Source: Anaerolineales bacterium (GTDB taxonomy: Bacteria; Chloroflexota; Anaerolineae; 4572-78; J111). From it: 64,000 bases of DNA. Below, in pieces: positions 7,412-16,908 of this stretch (the stretch's first letter is position 1; each line of letters starts with the position of its first letter). The notes beneath the pieces were generated by a model that saw nothing but the letters and a program-made list of their open reading frames with translations, searched no databases and was not told where the DNA came from. Where the stretch lies: the NCBI GenBank assembly GCA_020634855.1, contig JACKAU010000005.1, forward strand, positions 372,001 to 436,000, given 5' to 3'. The position numbers and the translations under genes were made by a program.

Positions 7412-9583
7412 TTGCAACTACATCGCTTAATTTCCTACAGTTTGATGACGGCCGGAGCCTTGGCTTCAGCCAAAGCGATCCTCAAACGCTGGCAGTGGGA
7501 AGAGAATAATGTCATTACCGCCATCATGCTGGATTGGGACGATGTCCAGGCCGTGGCGACCCGCGCCGCCGGTCTGGCTGATCGAACCAACGGCAGCGGC
7601 AGCCCTGTCGAGGCTTTACTACTCATATATAAAGAGAACGGAGCGACCCATCTCTCCATTCCGGAGTTGACTCTCGATCGGCTGCTGGCGCGTGGCGAAC
7701 TGAGCGTCACCCAAGGTAATGATCCAGGCCGGGTCTTTTTACAGGCCCAAACGTCGGAGCTGGCCGAGTTGGTAGCGACCGAACTACAAGCCCGGCTGCC
7801 GCAGTTGCAGGCTCAGCTAACCACGGCCGAAAAACCGCTCATCTCCTTCATCGGCGACCTGCCGGCTGTGGCCGAAGTTAGTCTGGGTTTTAACCCCGCT
7901 CATTTCGATCTGGCCGGACGGGTTGGCTTAGCCCCCGTCCCCCGACCGGTGGGCTTCAGTTGGGTCCAGCCCGAAATGATCGATCGCACCCTCGACCAGG
8001 CCGCAGCGCTGGGAGCCAAACTGATCGCGGTCCAAGGCAATATGACCCCCGGCTTCGAGTTCAACATTCAGCACACGGTCGAAGCCCTGCGTCGCAACGG
8101 CCTGACCTACGCTTACTTCAACCTGAGCCGTCACCAGCGCGGCGACTGGTTTGTAGCCAAAAACCTGACCGTCGATGGCCTGGTGGTGTTAGCCCACGAA
8201 TTTGAGCCGGCCGAACTGTTGGAGGAAGATTGGGGCACCATCTCTGACCGGTGGGCCAATCTGGCCACCGAGGCCGGCACCCGACTCTGTTCGGTGCGCT
8301 TCTTTCGCGTCATTCACGCCGCCGATCCCCTGGAGTCGATTACCTATATCCGCAGCTTATCGAAAGCATTGCGGCGAGCCGGGTTCATCACCGGGTCGGT
8401 CGGAGCGTTGGATTTGACTGTCTACCGGCCGGAGCGCGACATCGCCGCCTTAGCCGGCGCCGGTCTGAGCGCCGCCGGCGCCGCCGGCCTGGCCGCCGAT
8501 CTCTTGCCTATTCCCAATTCGCTGAAACTGTTGGGGGTTGGTATGGCCGCCGCCGGCTTGACTGGGCTGCCCTTGTGGGAGCAGTCGGGCGATCCACCGG
8601 CTAACGGCCACGCTCATGATCACCCTCACGACCACGACCATCACCATAGTCATCATCATGACCACGATCATGACCATGAGCATCATCACCACCATCACGA
8701 CGATCATGAGCACGACCATCATCACGATCACCCTCATGACCACGATCACGATCATGAGCATCACCATCATTCCTACGATGATGATGCCCATGATCACGAG
8801 CACGAGCATCATCATGACCATGACCATCACGATCATGATCACGGCCATGATCATCATCACGGGCATAGCCATGATCGCATCTGGTCTACCGCTTACGGCC
8901 CCAAAGGAACGGCGCTGGCCGCCACGGTGGCCTATCCGGCCGCTATCGCGGCGATCAACGGCGCGCATCCGACGGCGGCGTTGGCTCAGGCCGTGCTCAT
9001 TGGCGCAGCCGGAGCGACCGCCTTGAGTGCGACGACGACCGAAGCCGACTATGTCATGGGCGTCGAAGAATATCGAGGCTACAATCTCGACTGGCTGGTG
9101 CCGGTCGGCTTGTCCGCGGCGACGGTCCTGGCCGGCCAACGACGGGGCTTGTGGTGGCTGCCACTGGTCGGGGTGGGGCTGGCCGCGGCCAAACAGCTCA
9201 GCAGTGGCTTCACCCGCGATCCGCTGATCGGACTTGATCGAGAGCACCGTCACGCCCATACCCATCACCTGTCGGCGTTTCAACGAATTTTAGGCGACAG
9301 CAAAATGGCCTTATCGCCCCAACCGCTGCGTAAATGGTCACTGCTGGCCCCCTTGGGGGTGGTGACTGCATCTGTCCTTAAGCGCAACGGTCAGGACGAA
9401 CTGGCCGCAGCCGCTGTTACGGCCGCTGCGGTGGGCGAAGTCGCGACGCTGGCCGGTTTTCGCAACAGCCAGCGGCCCCTGGTCAACACCGTCGAGGGCC
9501 GAGCCAAAGCTTGGACAGTTGGCGCGGCTCTGGCCGGACTGGTTTGGGGTCTGTCCGTGGTTTTAAATAAGCTAACGCGATAG
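7412..9583 (+). CDS. DUF5693-like protein with a long His/Asp-rich insertion
   Basis: A 723-residue protein. Residues 1-370 resemble DUF5693: a short N-terminal hydrophobic helix, then a region beginning AIMLDWDDVQAVA and running through IDRTLDQAAALGAKLIAVQG and ITYIRSLSKALRRAGFITGS. Hydrophobic Ala/Gly-rich helices follow. From about residue 398 to 489 the chain is almost only His and Asp with a few Glu, Pro, Ser and Tyr, a probable metal-binding segment. Further hydrophobic helices close the protein, so the block is likely a loop between membrane segments. The start is TTG 7412. It sits between glycosylation genes and 5 kb from a metal importer. The His block is plain; the biochemical role is unknown. 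Confidence 0.65.
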   Translation: MQLHRLISYSLMTAGALASAKAILKRWQWEENNVITAIMLDWDDVQAVATRAAGLADRTNGSGSPVEALLLIYKENGATHLSIPELTLDRLLARGELSVTQGNDPGRVFLQAQTSELAELVATELQARLPQLQAQLTTAEKPLISFIGDLPAVAEVSLGFNPAHFDLAGRVGLAPVPRPVGFSWVQPEMIDRTLDQAAALGAKLIAVQGNMTPGFEFNIQHTVEALRRNGLTYAYFNLSRHQRGDWFVAKNLTVDGLVVLAHEFEPAELLEEDWGTISDRWANLATEAGTRLCSVRFFRVIHAADPLESITYIRSLSKALRRAGFITGSVGALDLTVYRPERDIAALAGAGLSAAGAAGLAADLLPIPNSLKLLGVGMAAAGLTGLPLWEQSGDPPANGHAHDHPHDHDHHHSHHHDHDHDHEHHHHHHDDHEHDHHHDHPHDHDHDHEHHHHSYDDDAHDHEHEHHHDHDHHDHDHGHDHHHGHSHDRIWSTAYGPKGTALAATVAYPAAIAAINGAHPTAALAQAVLIGAAGATALSATTTEADYVMGVEEYRGYNLDWLVPVGLSAATVLAGQRRGLWWLPLVGVGLAAAKQLSSGFTRDPLIGLDREHRHAHTHHLSAFQRILGDSKMALSPQPLRKWSLLAPLGVVTASVLKRNGQDELAAAAVTAAAVGEVATLAGFRNSQRPLVNTVEGRAKAWTVGAALAGLVWGLSVVLNKLTR
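8605..8876. repeat. CAY/GAY codon tract encoding the His/Asp block
   Basis: About 270 bp made of CAT/CAC and GAT/GAC codons with occasional GAG, CCT and TCC. Both synonymous codons are mixed freely. That points to selection for the amino acids rather than a simple trinucleotide expansion. Open frames on the opposite strand and in the +1 frame (Met/Ile/Thr/Val-rich) are by-products of this composition. Confidence 0.85.
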
Positions 9584-9631
9584 ATTGAGTAAAAATTATT
9601 TAATTTTGATCACCAATACCAGGATTTCATC

Positions 9632-10954
9632 TTGAGCGTCTTAGCTAAAAAACTTCAATCCGGCCCGCTGCGTAACGTTTCGGTTATTTCGCTGCACAAG
9701 TCGGCGCAAATAGTAGGGCAATTGGTGGCGGTGGCCACTATTCCCCGGCTGCTGGGGGCAGAGGACCATGGCCAGTTCGCCTTCATTATATCGCTGGCTT
9801 ATCTGGGGCAGATTCTGGGCGATTTTGGTACGCTGGAAGTGATGAGCCGTTTTGTCCCCACGCTGCCGTCCGGTGAAAAAGAGCAGCTTTATATGCGGAC
9901 CTTGGTCTTCAAGGTCGTTGTTGGGCTGGTTTGCGCGTTACTGACGGTGATGGCGGCGATGTGGCTGGCGCCCTGGATGAGGTTGAGTTGGGCGCTGCTG
10001 ATCGGCGTTGGGGTTGTCGCTCATATCGTGGCCTGGGTTCCTTTCCAATATATGTTAGGCGTTAACCAAATCGGCCAGTGGATGGTCGAGCAGTCCTGGC
10101 GGCAGTGGGTGCTGCTGTTGTTGCTGGTGGCCTTATACCCGTGGCTGGGAATGACCGGTACCGTCCTGGCCTGGACCGGCATGGAACTGGTGTTTTGTGG
10201 TCTGGGGTTGTGGTGGACGCGGGGTTACTGGCAGACCGCCGAACTGCGGCTGGTTTGGGCGTACTTGTGGCCCTACATCACCTTTGGCTTTGGCTTTTTT
10301 ATCGCCAACTTGGTATCGGCCCTGCTGTATCGATCCGGCCCGGTGCTGGTCGAGACCATGACCCGCGAGACAGCTCAAGCCGGTTTTCTGAATCTGGCCA
10401 TCGGTCTGTTCTTGATGCCCTATCTGCTGCTAACCCAGGTGGCCTTTAGTTTTGTGCCGACGCTCAGTAGTTTTTACACGCAAGGCCAGCTTGACCAACT
10501 CCAGCAGTGGGTCAGCAACTTTGTCCGTTATAGTTGGCTGGTCGGCTGGGTCGGGGTAGTGGGGGTTTGGCTAACGGCCGACTGGGGTGTCCAATTCGTA
10601 TTCGGTCCCGATTATGCCGAAGCCGCGGCTCCGCTCAAATGGATCAGCGTGGGCATTCCCTTATCGGCCCTGCTGTGGGGAGCGAATATTGTCGCCACCG
10701 TAGCCGGCCAGGGTAAGTTACGATTTTGGTCGTCTCTGGCCGCCTTGTTCGTCTTTATCGTAGCGTCATTGTGGTTGGTGCCACGCTACAGCGCCACCGG
10801 TGCGGCCATCGGTTTATCGCTGTCGGTGGTAGCGAATTTTGCCGTCCTGTATTACTTTTTGCGCTCAATCTATCGACCGGCGTGGCTGCTGTATCTAAGC
10901 ACCGGCGTCGTGGGCGGCGTAATATTGTGGCTGCTGGCCAGTTTGGGTTTTTAG
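9632..10954 (+). CDS. MOP-family flippase (polysaccharide/lipid-linked sugar exporter)
   Basis: A 440-residue membrane protein with about twelve hydrophobic segments, of the Wzx/MurJ-like MOP superfamily. The N-terminus has the family's LHKSAQIVGQLVAVATIPRLLGAEDHGQFAF pattern of a first helix followed by a Gly-rich turn (split here as IPRLLGAEDHGQFAFIISLA). Such proteins flip undecaprenyl-linked oligosaccharides from the inner to the outer leaflet. The start is TTG 9632. Together with the GT2 and GT-C-like proteins upstream it makes a small cell-surface glycan export set. No polymerase or chain-length gene is present, so the end product is unknown. Confidence 0.85.
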   Translation: MSVLAKKLQSGPLRNVSVISLHKSAQIVGQLVAVATIPRLLGAEDHGQFAFIISLAYLGQILGDFGTLEVMSRFVPTLPSGEKEQLYMRTLVFKVVVGLVCALLTVMAAMWLAPWMRLSWALLIGVGVVAHIVAWVPFQYMLGVNQIGQWMVEQSWRQWVLLLLLVALYPWLGMTGTVLAWTGMELVFCGLGLWWTRGYWQTAELRLVWAYLWPYITFGFGFFIANLVSALLYRSGPVLVETMTRETAQAGFLNLAIGLFLMPYLLLTQVAFSFVPTLSSFYTQGQLDQLQQWVSNFVRYSWLVGWVGVVGVWLTADWGVQFVFGPDYAEAAAPLKWISVGIPLSALLWGANIVATVAGQGKLRFWSSLAALFVFIVASLWLVPRYSATGAAIGLSLSVVANFAVLYYFLRSIYRPAWLLYLSTGVVGGVILWLLASLGF

Positions 10955-11236
10955 TTCGTAAGCTCTTTAGGGCTATGTCATCGCTAAAGCGATCACTACG
11001 AGCCATTATTTTATAGCAGTACGACAGTTTCAAATGAGACGACAACGACAATGAAAATTACCGTAGGACAAACTTAAGTTTGTCCTACAAGTCTATTTTC
11101 AGAGGAGTCTGACAGTCTCACCTGAGACGACACCGGAAATGAAAATCGTGTTTTACCCTCACCCCGTCGCTGGCGCGACTCCCTCTCCCTCAGGGAGAGG
11201 GGTTGAAATGAGGGCTATTTTCAAGGGAGCGGACAA
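10955..11236. other. Intergenic region with hairpins and a degenerate direct repeat
   Basis: About 280 bp without a gene. It holds a 26 bp perfect palindrome (11063-11088), a CCCTCTCCCT/AGGGAGAGGG hairpin at 11181-11201, and two related copies of a segment: ACGACAGTTTCAAATGAGAC around 11020 and TGACAGTCTCACCTGAGAC around 11109, each followed by ATGAAAAT. These look like remnants of dispersed non-coding repeats. Either hairpin could end transcription of the flippase gene, but neither is followed by a T-tract. Confidence 0.6.
11063..11088. repeat. 26 bp perfect palindrome
   Basis: The left arm GTAGGACAAACTT is followed directly by its exact complement, with AACTTAAGTT at the centre. It may be an operator-like site or a cruciform-forming repeat. 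No neighbour suggests a regulator. Confidence 0.7.
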
Positions 11237-12046
11237 GTGACAACACTAACTACCGAGCAAACACAACAACTGGATGAGCAGGGCTACGTTATTTTTCCCG
11301 GTGTCCTTTCACCCTCGGAGGTCGAGCAGGTGTTGGCCCGGCTCGAAGCGTTGTGGGCGGCCGAAGGAGACGAGGCGGGCCAGGAGAATTATATCGAACC
11401 GGGCGTGCGCCGGCTGGCCAACTTGGCCAACAAGGGCGATATCTTCCGCACGATTTTTGCCCATCCGTTAGTGGTGGCCGCGGTTGAACACGTGATGGGG
11501 CCTGACCTGCGCTTGAGTATGCTCAATGCCCGCGAGGTTCCGCCGCAGGTGGGCAGCGCGCTTCAGCCCTTCCACAGCGATACCGACAACTCCGGCGTTC
11601 CGGACGAATCGGGCTTCTATAGCTGCACCGCCGTCTGGATGCTCGACCCGTTTACGGTTGATAACGGCGCGACCCGCATTATTCCCGGCACGCATCTGAC
11701 CCATAAAGTGCCGCGAGATGTTTTGAAAGATACCTACGCCTTCCATCCCGATGAAACTTGTATGGTCGGCCAGGCCGGCGATGTGGGCGTGTTCAACGGC
11801 CACTGCTGGCATGCCGGCGGTCTCAATCGCACCGATAAACCGCGTCGAGCCATCTTAGCCCACTACCTGCGAGTCGATATCCCGCGACCGGGCGACCGCC
11901 GCCAGCATTTATCGCCCGACGTTCGCGCCAAAATGACCCTGCGAGAACTTGAGATTTTGGGTCTTGACGAGAAGCAGTACGGCGTCCGAATGAAGATGGC
12001 CGTTTCAAATATGTTCAAAAACCTGCGGACCAAACTGCCGGTGTAG
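11237..12046 (+). CDS. Phytanoyl-CoA dioxygenase family protein (PhyH)
   Basis: A 269-residue Fe(II)/2-oxoglutarate-dependent oxygenase. The facial triad is visible as H113 and D115 in QPFHSDTDNSG and H192 in GHCWHAGG, followed by an Arg-rich RRAIL expected to bind 2-oxoglutarate. The N-terminus, LDEQGYVIFPGVLSPSEVEQ, is the standard PhyH opening. The start is GTG 11237 after AAGGGAG. Such enzymes hydroxylate small molecules or natural-product intermediates; the substrate cannot be read from sequence. Its neighbours (FAD oxidoreductase, radical SAM, methyltransferase) would fit a tailoring pathway, though those three are broken. Confidence 0.9.
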   Translation: MTTLTTEQTQQLDEQGYVIFPGVLSPSEVEQVLARLEALWAAEGDEAGQENYIEPGVRRLANLANKGDIFRTIFAHPLVVAAVEHVMGPDLRLSMLNAREVPPQVGSALQPFHSDTDNSGVPDESGFYSCTAVWMLDPFTVDNGATRIIPGTHLTHKVPRDVLKDTYAFHPDETCMVGQAGDVGVFNGHCWHAGGLNRTDKPRRAILAHYLRVDIPRPGDRRQHLSPDVRAKMTLRELEILGLDEKQYGVRMKMAVSNMFKNLRTKLPV

Positions 12047-12085
12047 TTATTTTACCCAGAGTTGCTGCGCAAGGTCATAGGTTTA

Positions 12086-12183
12086 AGACCTGACAGGTTT
12101 CCAAAGGTTTTGTGTGGCGTAACTCTAGCAGCAACCGGACCTCTTTTGACGTCGGAAAATGCCGTATAAAACCTGTCAGGTCT
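12086..12183. repeat. Inverted repeat element (15 bp perfect arms)
   Basis: The arms AGACCTGACAGGTTT (12086-12100) and AAACCTGTCAGGTCT (12169-12183) are exact complements separated by 68 bp. The size and intergenic position fit a small non-autonomous mobile element or dispersed repeat. No target duplication was identified. Confidence 0.7.
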
Positions 12184-12229
12184 GGCGTAGCAACTTGAGT
12201 TGTTAAAATTCCCAACCAAAGGACCTTGA

Positions 12230-13748
12230 GTGGAGAAGAAGGAGTCAGCGCAAACGCAGCACTTAAAAACAGATGTGGCCATCATTGGGGCCGGCCCGGC
12301 CGGCTTGACGGCGGCTTACCAACTGACTAAAGCGGGCTTAAGCGTGATTGTCTTGGAAAAGGCGGCTCTGGTGGGCGGCATATCCCGCACCGAACGCTAC
12401 AAAGGCTACCACGTCGATATCGGCGGCCACCGCTTCTACACCAAAATCGACGCCGTCAATGCGTTTTGGCACGAGGTGATGGGCGATGATTTTCTACGCC
12501 GGCCACGTCTGTCGCGAATCTACTACAATCGCAAATTCTTTCATTACCCCATTCGGCCCTTCGATGCGCTCTTTAATTTGGGGCTGGTGGAGAGTACCAG
12601 GGTGATCTTAAGCTATCTTCACTCGCAGATCTTTCCCTATCCCAGCGAAGAGAGTTTCGAGGAGTGGGTTTCCAATCGCTTTGGGCGGCGGCTCTATCAG
12701 GTGTTTTTCAAAACCTACACCGAGAAAGTGTGGGGCATTCCCCGCCATGAGATCAAAGCGGAGTGGGCGGCGCAGCGCATCAAGGGCTTATCCTTGCCGG
12801 TCGCCATTCGCAACGCCCTGCTGCGACCGCGCAACCAGAGCGTCAAAACGTTGATCGAGGAGTTTCACTACCCGCGCCAGGGGCCGGGCATGCTGTGGGA
12901 GAAAGTGCAAGCCTTGGTCGAGGCGCAGGGTAATCGGGTGTTGACTGAGCACGAGGTGGTGCGCTTGAACTGCAACAGCCGCCGGATTGCGACCATCACG
13001 GCGGTTGGTCCACGCGGCCAGTCTTTGGAAATCGAGGCGGCCCATGTCATCAACAGCATGCCGCTCAACCAGTTGATCAAGCGGATCAACCCGGCGCCGC
13101 CGGCTCAGCTGCTCGATGTCGCCGGGCGGCTGGCTTATCGCGATTTTCTAACCGTGGCGCTCATTGTGCGCCGGCCCGACCTATTCCCCGACAACTGGAT
13201 CTACATCCACAGCCCGGAGGTTGAGGTGGGGCGCATCCAGAATTTCAAAAACTTGGAGCCCGCACATGGTTCCCAACGGCCACACCACCTGTCTGGGCTT
13301 AGAATATTTTTTGCACGGAGGGGGATCGATTGTGGCAGATGGCCGATGCCGATCTGATCGAACAGGGCCGGCGTGAGGTGGCGCAGATTGGCCTGCTGAA
13401 TGAGGCGGACGTCATCGACGGGTCGTTTTCCGCCAGCCGAAAGCCTATCCGGTTTACACCGGCGAGTACAAGGAGTACCTGGAGCAAATTAAAAGTTATC
13501 TCGACAGCATTCCCAATCTGCAAACCGCCGGTCGCAACGGGCTGCACATGTACAATAACCAAGATCACTCGATGCTCACCGCCATGCTGGCCGTCAAAAA
13601 CATTCTTGGCGAACAGCACGATATCTGGACGGTCAACACCGAACGCTCATATCACGAGGAAGTTCAAATTCCTCGCGCTCAAGAAACCGTTTTGATCCAA
13701 AATAAACCATCCCACCACAGTAAGCCACCAACCAACCACTATCCCTGA
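12230..13748 (+). pseudogene. FAD-dependent oxidoreductase (UDP-galactopyranose mutase/protoporphyrinogen oxidase fold), frameshifted
   Basis: The first 340 or so codons are intact from GTG 12230. They contain the dinucleotide-binding fold VAIIGAGPAGLTAAYQLTKAG, then VGGISRTERYKGYHVDIGGH and the FHYPIRP and YTEKVWGIP stretches typical of amino-oxidase-fold enzymes that oxidise or isomerise lipid or sugar substrates. After about 13250 the expected sequence continues in other frames: MVPNGHTTCLGLEYF, then WQMADADLIEQGRREVAQIG, then YTGEYKEYLEQIKSYLDSI to NTERSYHEEV. At least three small indels are therefore needed. There are no extra stops within the correct segments, so the damage is recent or a sequence error. 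The full-length product would be close to 500 residues. Confidence 0.8.
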
Positions 13749-13839
13749 CTCCTTAACTAGCTAACTAGACGCTAACTAACTGAGTTAGCAAAACTCTACC
13801 AACTCAATAAACTCAATAAACTCGAATGGAGGAGCCAAC

Positions 13840-15337
13840 ATGCCTGACATAATTCTGGTGAATTTCCGCAGCGAACGGGATATGTACCCCCCCTTTGGCA
13901 TCATATGTACGTCGCCGATGCTTTAATTCAGCAGGGCTTATCGGTTGAATTATGGCATGAAAACGGCGAGGGGTCGATCGCTTCGTGCAACGGGTCGAGG
14001 AGGTCCGCCCGTTGTGGGTGGGCATCAGCACCATCACCGGCCCGCAGTTGGCCTACGCCATCGAGGCCACCCGGCGCGTCCACGCGATGGGTATCCCGAC
14101 CGTGTGGGGCGGCGTCCGCGCCACCATCATGCCGGAGGAAGCGCTAAAGGAAGATTACATCGATTTTGTCATCGTCAACGAAGGCGAAGTGACGGCCCAA
14201 GCATTTACCCGCGAACTTCAGAACGGCCAAAATTGGGGTAAGGTGCTGGGCCTGGCCTGGAAAAATGAGCAGGGTCAAGCCGTGATCAACCCGGAGCGGC
14301 CCTTCATTCAAAAACTGGATGACTTCTCCCCCGCTGGGATTTACTGCCGACGCTCGAACCCTATCTGCTGCAATCCGGCCCGTATGATCGCGCCCTGCCG
14401 GTCTACATCAGTCGAGGCTGCCCTTTCCGCTGCGCCTTCTGCTACAACGAGGTGGTGATGAAACGCACCTGGCGGCAGCACAGCAACGAATTCATCATCA
14501 ACCAGATCGACTGGCTGCGCACCAACCACGGCGTCAACGCCGTCGATTACGCCGACGACTATCTCTTTGGCCGGCCTCGCCCGATGAAGCGGCTGGTCGA
14601 AGAAGTCGGATGCCCTGGAGCGGCCAGGTCCGCGTCAAACTGCTGACCCCCCGAATTTGTGCAGTGGATGAACCAGACCGGCTGCCAGTGGGTCAACATC
14701 GGCGCTGAGAGCGGCAGCCAAAAGTACTCGACTCGATCACCAAGGACCAAAAGGATTGGCAAATCGAGTGGGGTATCGCCAACCTGGCCAAATACGCCCC
14801 GCACATCGAGGCCAACCTCAGCTTCATCTTCGGCCTGCCCGCCGAAGACAAAACGGAGCGGCAGATCACCATCGACCTGATCGACCGCCTGTGCCAGATC
14901 AACCCCAACGCCCGCTGCTCCATCTGCATTTATATGCCCTACCCCGGCACCCCCTGTGGCCCGACGCCCTGGCGCGCGGCTACGTTCCCCGCCCAACCAA
15001 GACGGCTGGGCCGAGTTCGACCTCAATCGCGGCAACACCCCTGGATCAGCGAAGCCGAAGCCAACGCCATATGAGCGACATCAGCGATATTCTGTATGTC
15101 GGCCGCAGCCGGGGCCATTGGCTGTTAAGCCCCTATTACTCGCTGCTCCGCTGGCGCTGGCTCAACCAGAAGTTCGATTATTATGTGGAAGGCAAAGTCA
15201 AGCAAGCCAGCGCTAACCTGGTCGAGAATGTCGGCCCGCTGCGCAGCCTGCGGGATCGCTACGGGCATAAGCTGGTTCAGTACAACGCCAACACCCACAA
15301 GAGCAAAATCGAGGCGCACATGCCGCCGCTGGGATGA
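13840..15337 (+). pseudogene. B12-binding-domain radical SAM protein, multiply frameshifted
   Basis: The start ATG 13840 follows GGAGGAG. Pieces in different frames join into one protein of about 490 residues. The N-terminal cobalamin-binding-like domain includes MPDIILVNFRSERDMYPPFG, VADALIQQGLSVELWHENGE and GIPTVWGGVRATIMPEEAL. The radical SAM core has SRGCPFRCAFCYNE, with the iron-sulfur cysteines encoded at 14419-14442. GAESGSQ and FIFGLPAEDKTERQIT follow, then a C-terminal YYVEGKVKQ region. At least five 1-2 bp indels break the frame, the first near 13905. The intact enzyme would use SAM and probably cobalamin for methylation or rearrangement in a biosynthetic pathway. Either a true pseudogene or an assembly artefact. 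Confidence 0.8.
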
Positions 15338-15604
15338 TAGCTGGAGGAGAAAAGATAAGCTCGCCGACAGGCTAAGGCGAAGGCTGAGACATAGTAAGGC
15401 GACCCTATTTAGGAAAAGTAGCGAACATTTGGCGTCCAGCGAATGTGTTATCTGGGCAGTATTGACGATTGGATTGATATCCACGTGATGGGGTTGGTGG
15501 ATGAATTGGTCCGCGACCTGATTCCCAAATTAGGCACCGACCAATTCTTTGAGTTATATTGATGCTTCAGCAGGTAATTTGGAGAACAAACATAGAGTTC
15601 TAGA
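15338..15604. other. Intergenic remnant region
   Basis: About 270 bp downstream of the broken radical SAM gene. A short frame, 15443-15562, reads MCYLGSIDDWIDIHVMGLVD and continues to ELY before a TGA. It has plausible amino-acid content but no ribosome site and is not recognised. It may be the tail of a decayed gene. Nothing else is seen. Confidence 0.3.
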
Positions 15605-15856
15605 ATCCAAAAGAAAGAAGTAGTTAGCCGAATTGCCAAACGGATAGCCACAGATGAAAAATTTGCCGAGGCATATCTTGATGCTACTTTGGAAACATTA
15701 TATGACGCTTTCAAAGCGGGTGAAAGTGTCACCTTGCCTGGATTTGGTAGTTTTTATGTGAGGGAAGAGCGAGCCTCTTGGGTATTCAAGTTCAACCCGA
15801 GCCAAAAATTACGAGCTTTGTTTGGCTGGTCATCCACTTACACTGGAGATTTATAA
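15605..15856 (+). pseudogene. HU/IHF-family DNA-binding protein without a canonical start
   Basis: An in-frame reading of 83 residues ends at TAA 15854-15856. It contains KKEVVSRIAKRIATDEKFAE, YLDATLETLYDAFKAGESVT, LPGFGSFYVREERASWVFKF and NPSQKLRALFGWSSTYTGDL, a clear HU fold whose DNA-binding arm is replaced by a short variant. A TAG lies four codons upstream of the first residues, and no ATG, GTG or TTG precedes the conserved N-terminus. Translation would need ATC 15605 or a corrected base there. It lies within the damaged stretch, so a start-codon mutation or sequencing error is likely. Confidence 0.6.
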
Positions 15857-15896
15857 TTTCAGTAGATCACGATTTCAAGATCTGATGAGAAACGAT

Positions 15897-15999
15897 AGAA
15901 CGCGGATGATATGGATTAGACGGATTTTTTTACCTATGAGGCTAAATTTAACTTCAAAAAATCCGTGTTTATCCGTGTGATCTGTACAACCTGCGTTCT
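15897..15999. repeat. Imperfect inverted repeat element (GGATT/AATCC type)
   Basis: The left arm starts AGAACGCGGATGATATGGAT at 15897 and ends in GGATTTTTTT. The right arm starts AAAAAATCCGTGTTTATCCG at 15955 and ends CCTGCGTTCT. The arms pair over about 35 bp with mismatches. Such elements are common dispersed repeats of unknown function in Chloroflexota-like genomes. Related words occur near 18160-18190 and 31350-31440. Confidence 0.65.
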
Positions 16000-16050
16000 A
16001 TTTACCCACCTTCATGTAAAATTGTGATCTATTGAATTTGCAAAGAGATT

Positions 16051-16816
16051 GATCACCGCGCGATATCGCCTCGATCAACATCGTGATCACCGCTTGCCGG
16101 ATTTTATGGCCCGATCAACATCGTGATCACCTCTTGCAGAATTTTACATGCATCCGATCAACATCGTCATGACCGCTTGCAGAATTTTACATGCCCCGAT
16201 TAACATCGTCATGACCGCTTGCTGATTCTGCAAGGACTTTTGACGCCGTAAAATACCCTTGCGCTGCACAACATGCCTCAATCACAATGGCGAATCACCA
16301 CTTGCACGGCGCGACATGCCCCGATCACGATCGCCACTTGCACGGCGCGACATGGCCCGATCACGATGATGATCGCCTCTTGCACGGCGCGACATGCCCC
16401 TGATCACGATGTTGATCGCCTCTTGCGCGGCACGACATGCCTCGATCACGATGTTGATCGCCTCTTGCGCTGGCACAACATGCCTCGATCATCGATGATG
16501 ATCGCCACTTGCGCTGCACAACATGCCCGATCACGATGTTGATCGCCGCTTGCGCTGCACAACATGCCTCGATCACGATGTTGATCGCCACTTGCGCTGG
16601 ACAACATGCCCTCGATCACGATGTTGATCGCCACTGCGCTGGACAACATGCCCTTCACGATGTTGATCGCCAAACAACATGATGATCACGATGTCATGAT
16701 CATCCGCTTGCGCTGAACAACTGTGCAATCAATGATGATGATCACCGCTTTGCGCTGCACAGCATGTGCCGATCACGATGTTGATCGCCACTTGCACGGC
16801 GCGACATGCCTCGATC
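16051..16816. repeat. 40-44 bp minisatellite, about 17 degenerate units
   Basis: Units of 40-44 bp consist of a 16 bp core, GATCACGATGTTGATC, then GCCACTTGCGCTGCACAAC and ATGCCTC. About 13 units from 16267 to 16816 carry this core or close variants such as GATCACGATGATGATC. About four units from 16051 to 16215 carry the reverse complement, GATCAACATCGTGATC, followed by the same-direction CACCGCTTGC word and an AGAATTTTACATGC spacer. There are no unique spacers, and the unit is not a CRISPR repeat. The same family recurs at 38382-38576 and 38835-38979. Open frames across it are low-complexity and not counted as genes. Confidence 0.85.
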
Positions 16817-16908
16817 ACAAGGCATTGAGAACCGTTTCAGGAAGGGCAGGTCGAACAAGAGACAAGCTAATCGCTGACAGCTAACTGCTGACAGCTACCG
16901 GCTACCCG

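Noticed and set aside
8450..9283. Long open frames opposite and in +1 of the His/Asp block
   Set aside because: They encode Met/Ile/Val or Thr/Ile runs that mirror the CAY/GAY codons and have no ribosome site or recognisable domain.
16273..16673. Open frames across the minisatellite on both strands
   Set aside because: Repeated ACRAVQEAI- or TARHAPIT-like words follow from the DNA repeat. No ribosome sites and many frame-changing unit lengths.
16051..16816. Possible CRISPR array
   Set aside because: Units are contiguous and degenerate along their whole length, with no constant repeat alternating with unique spacers, and no cas genes are present.
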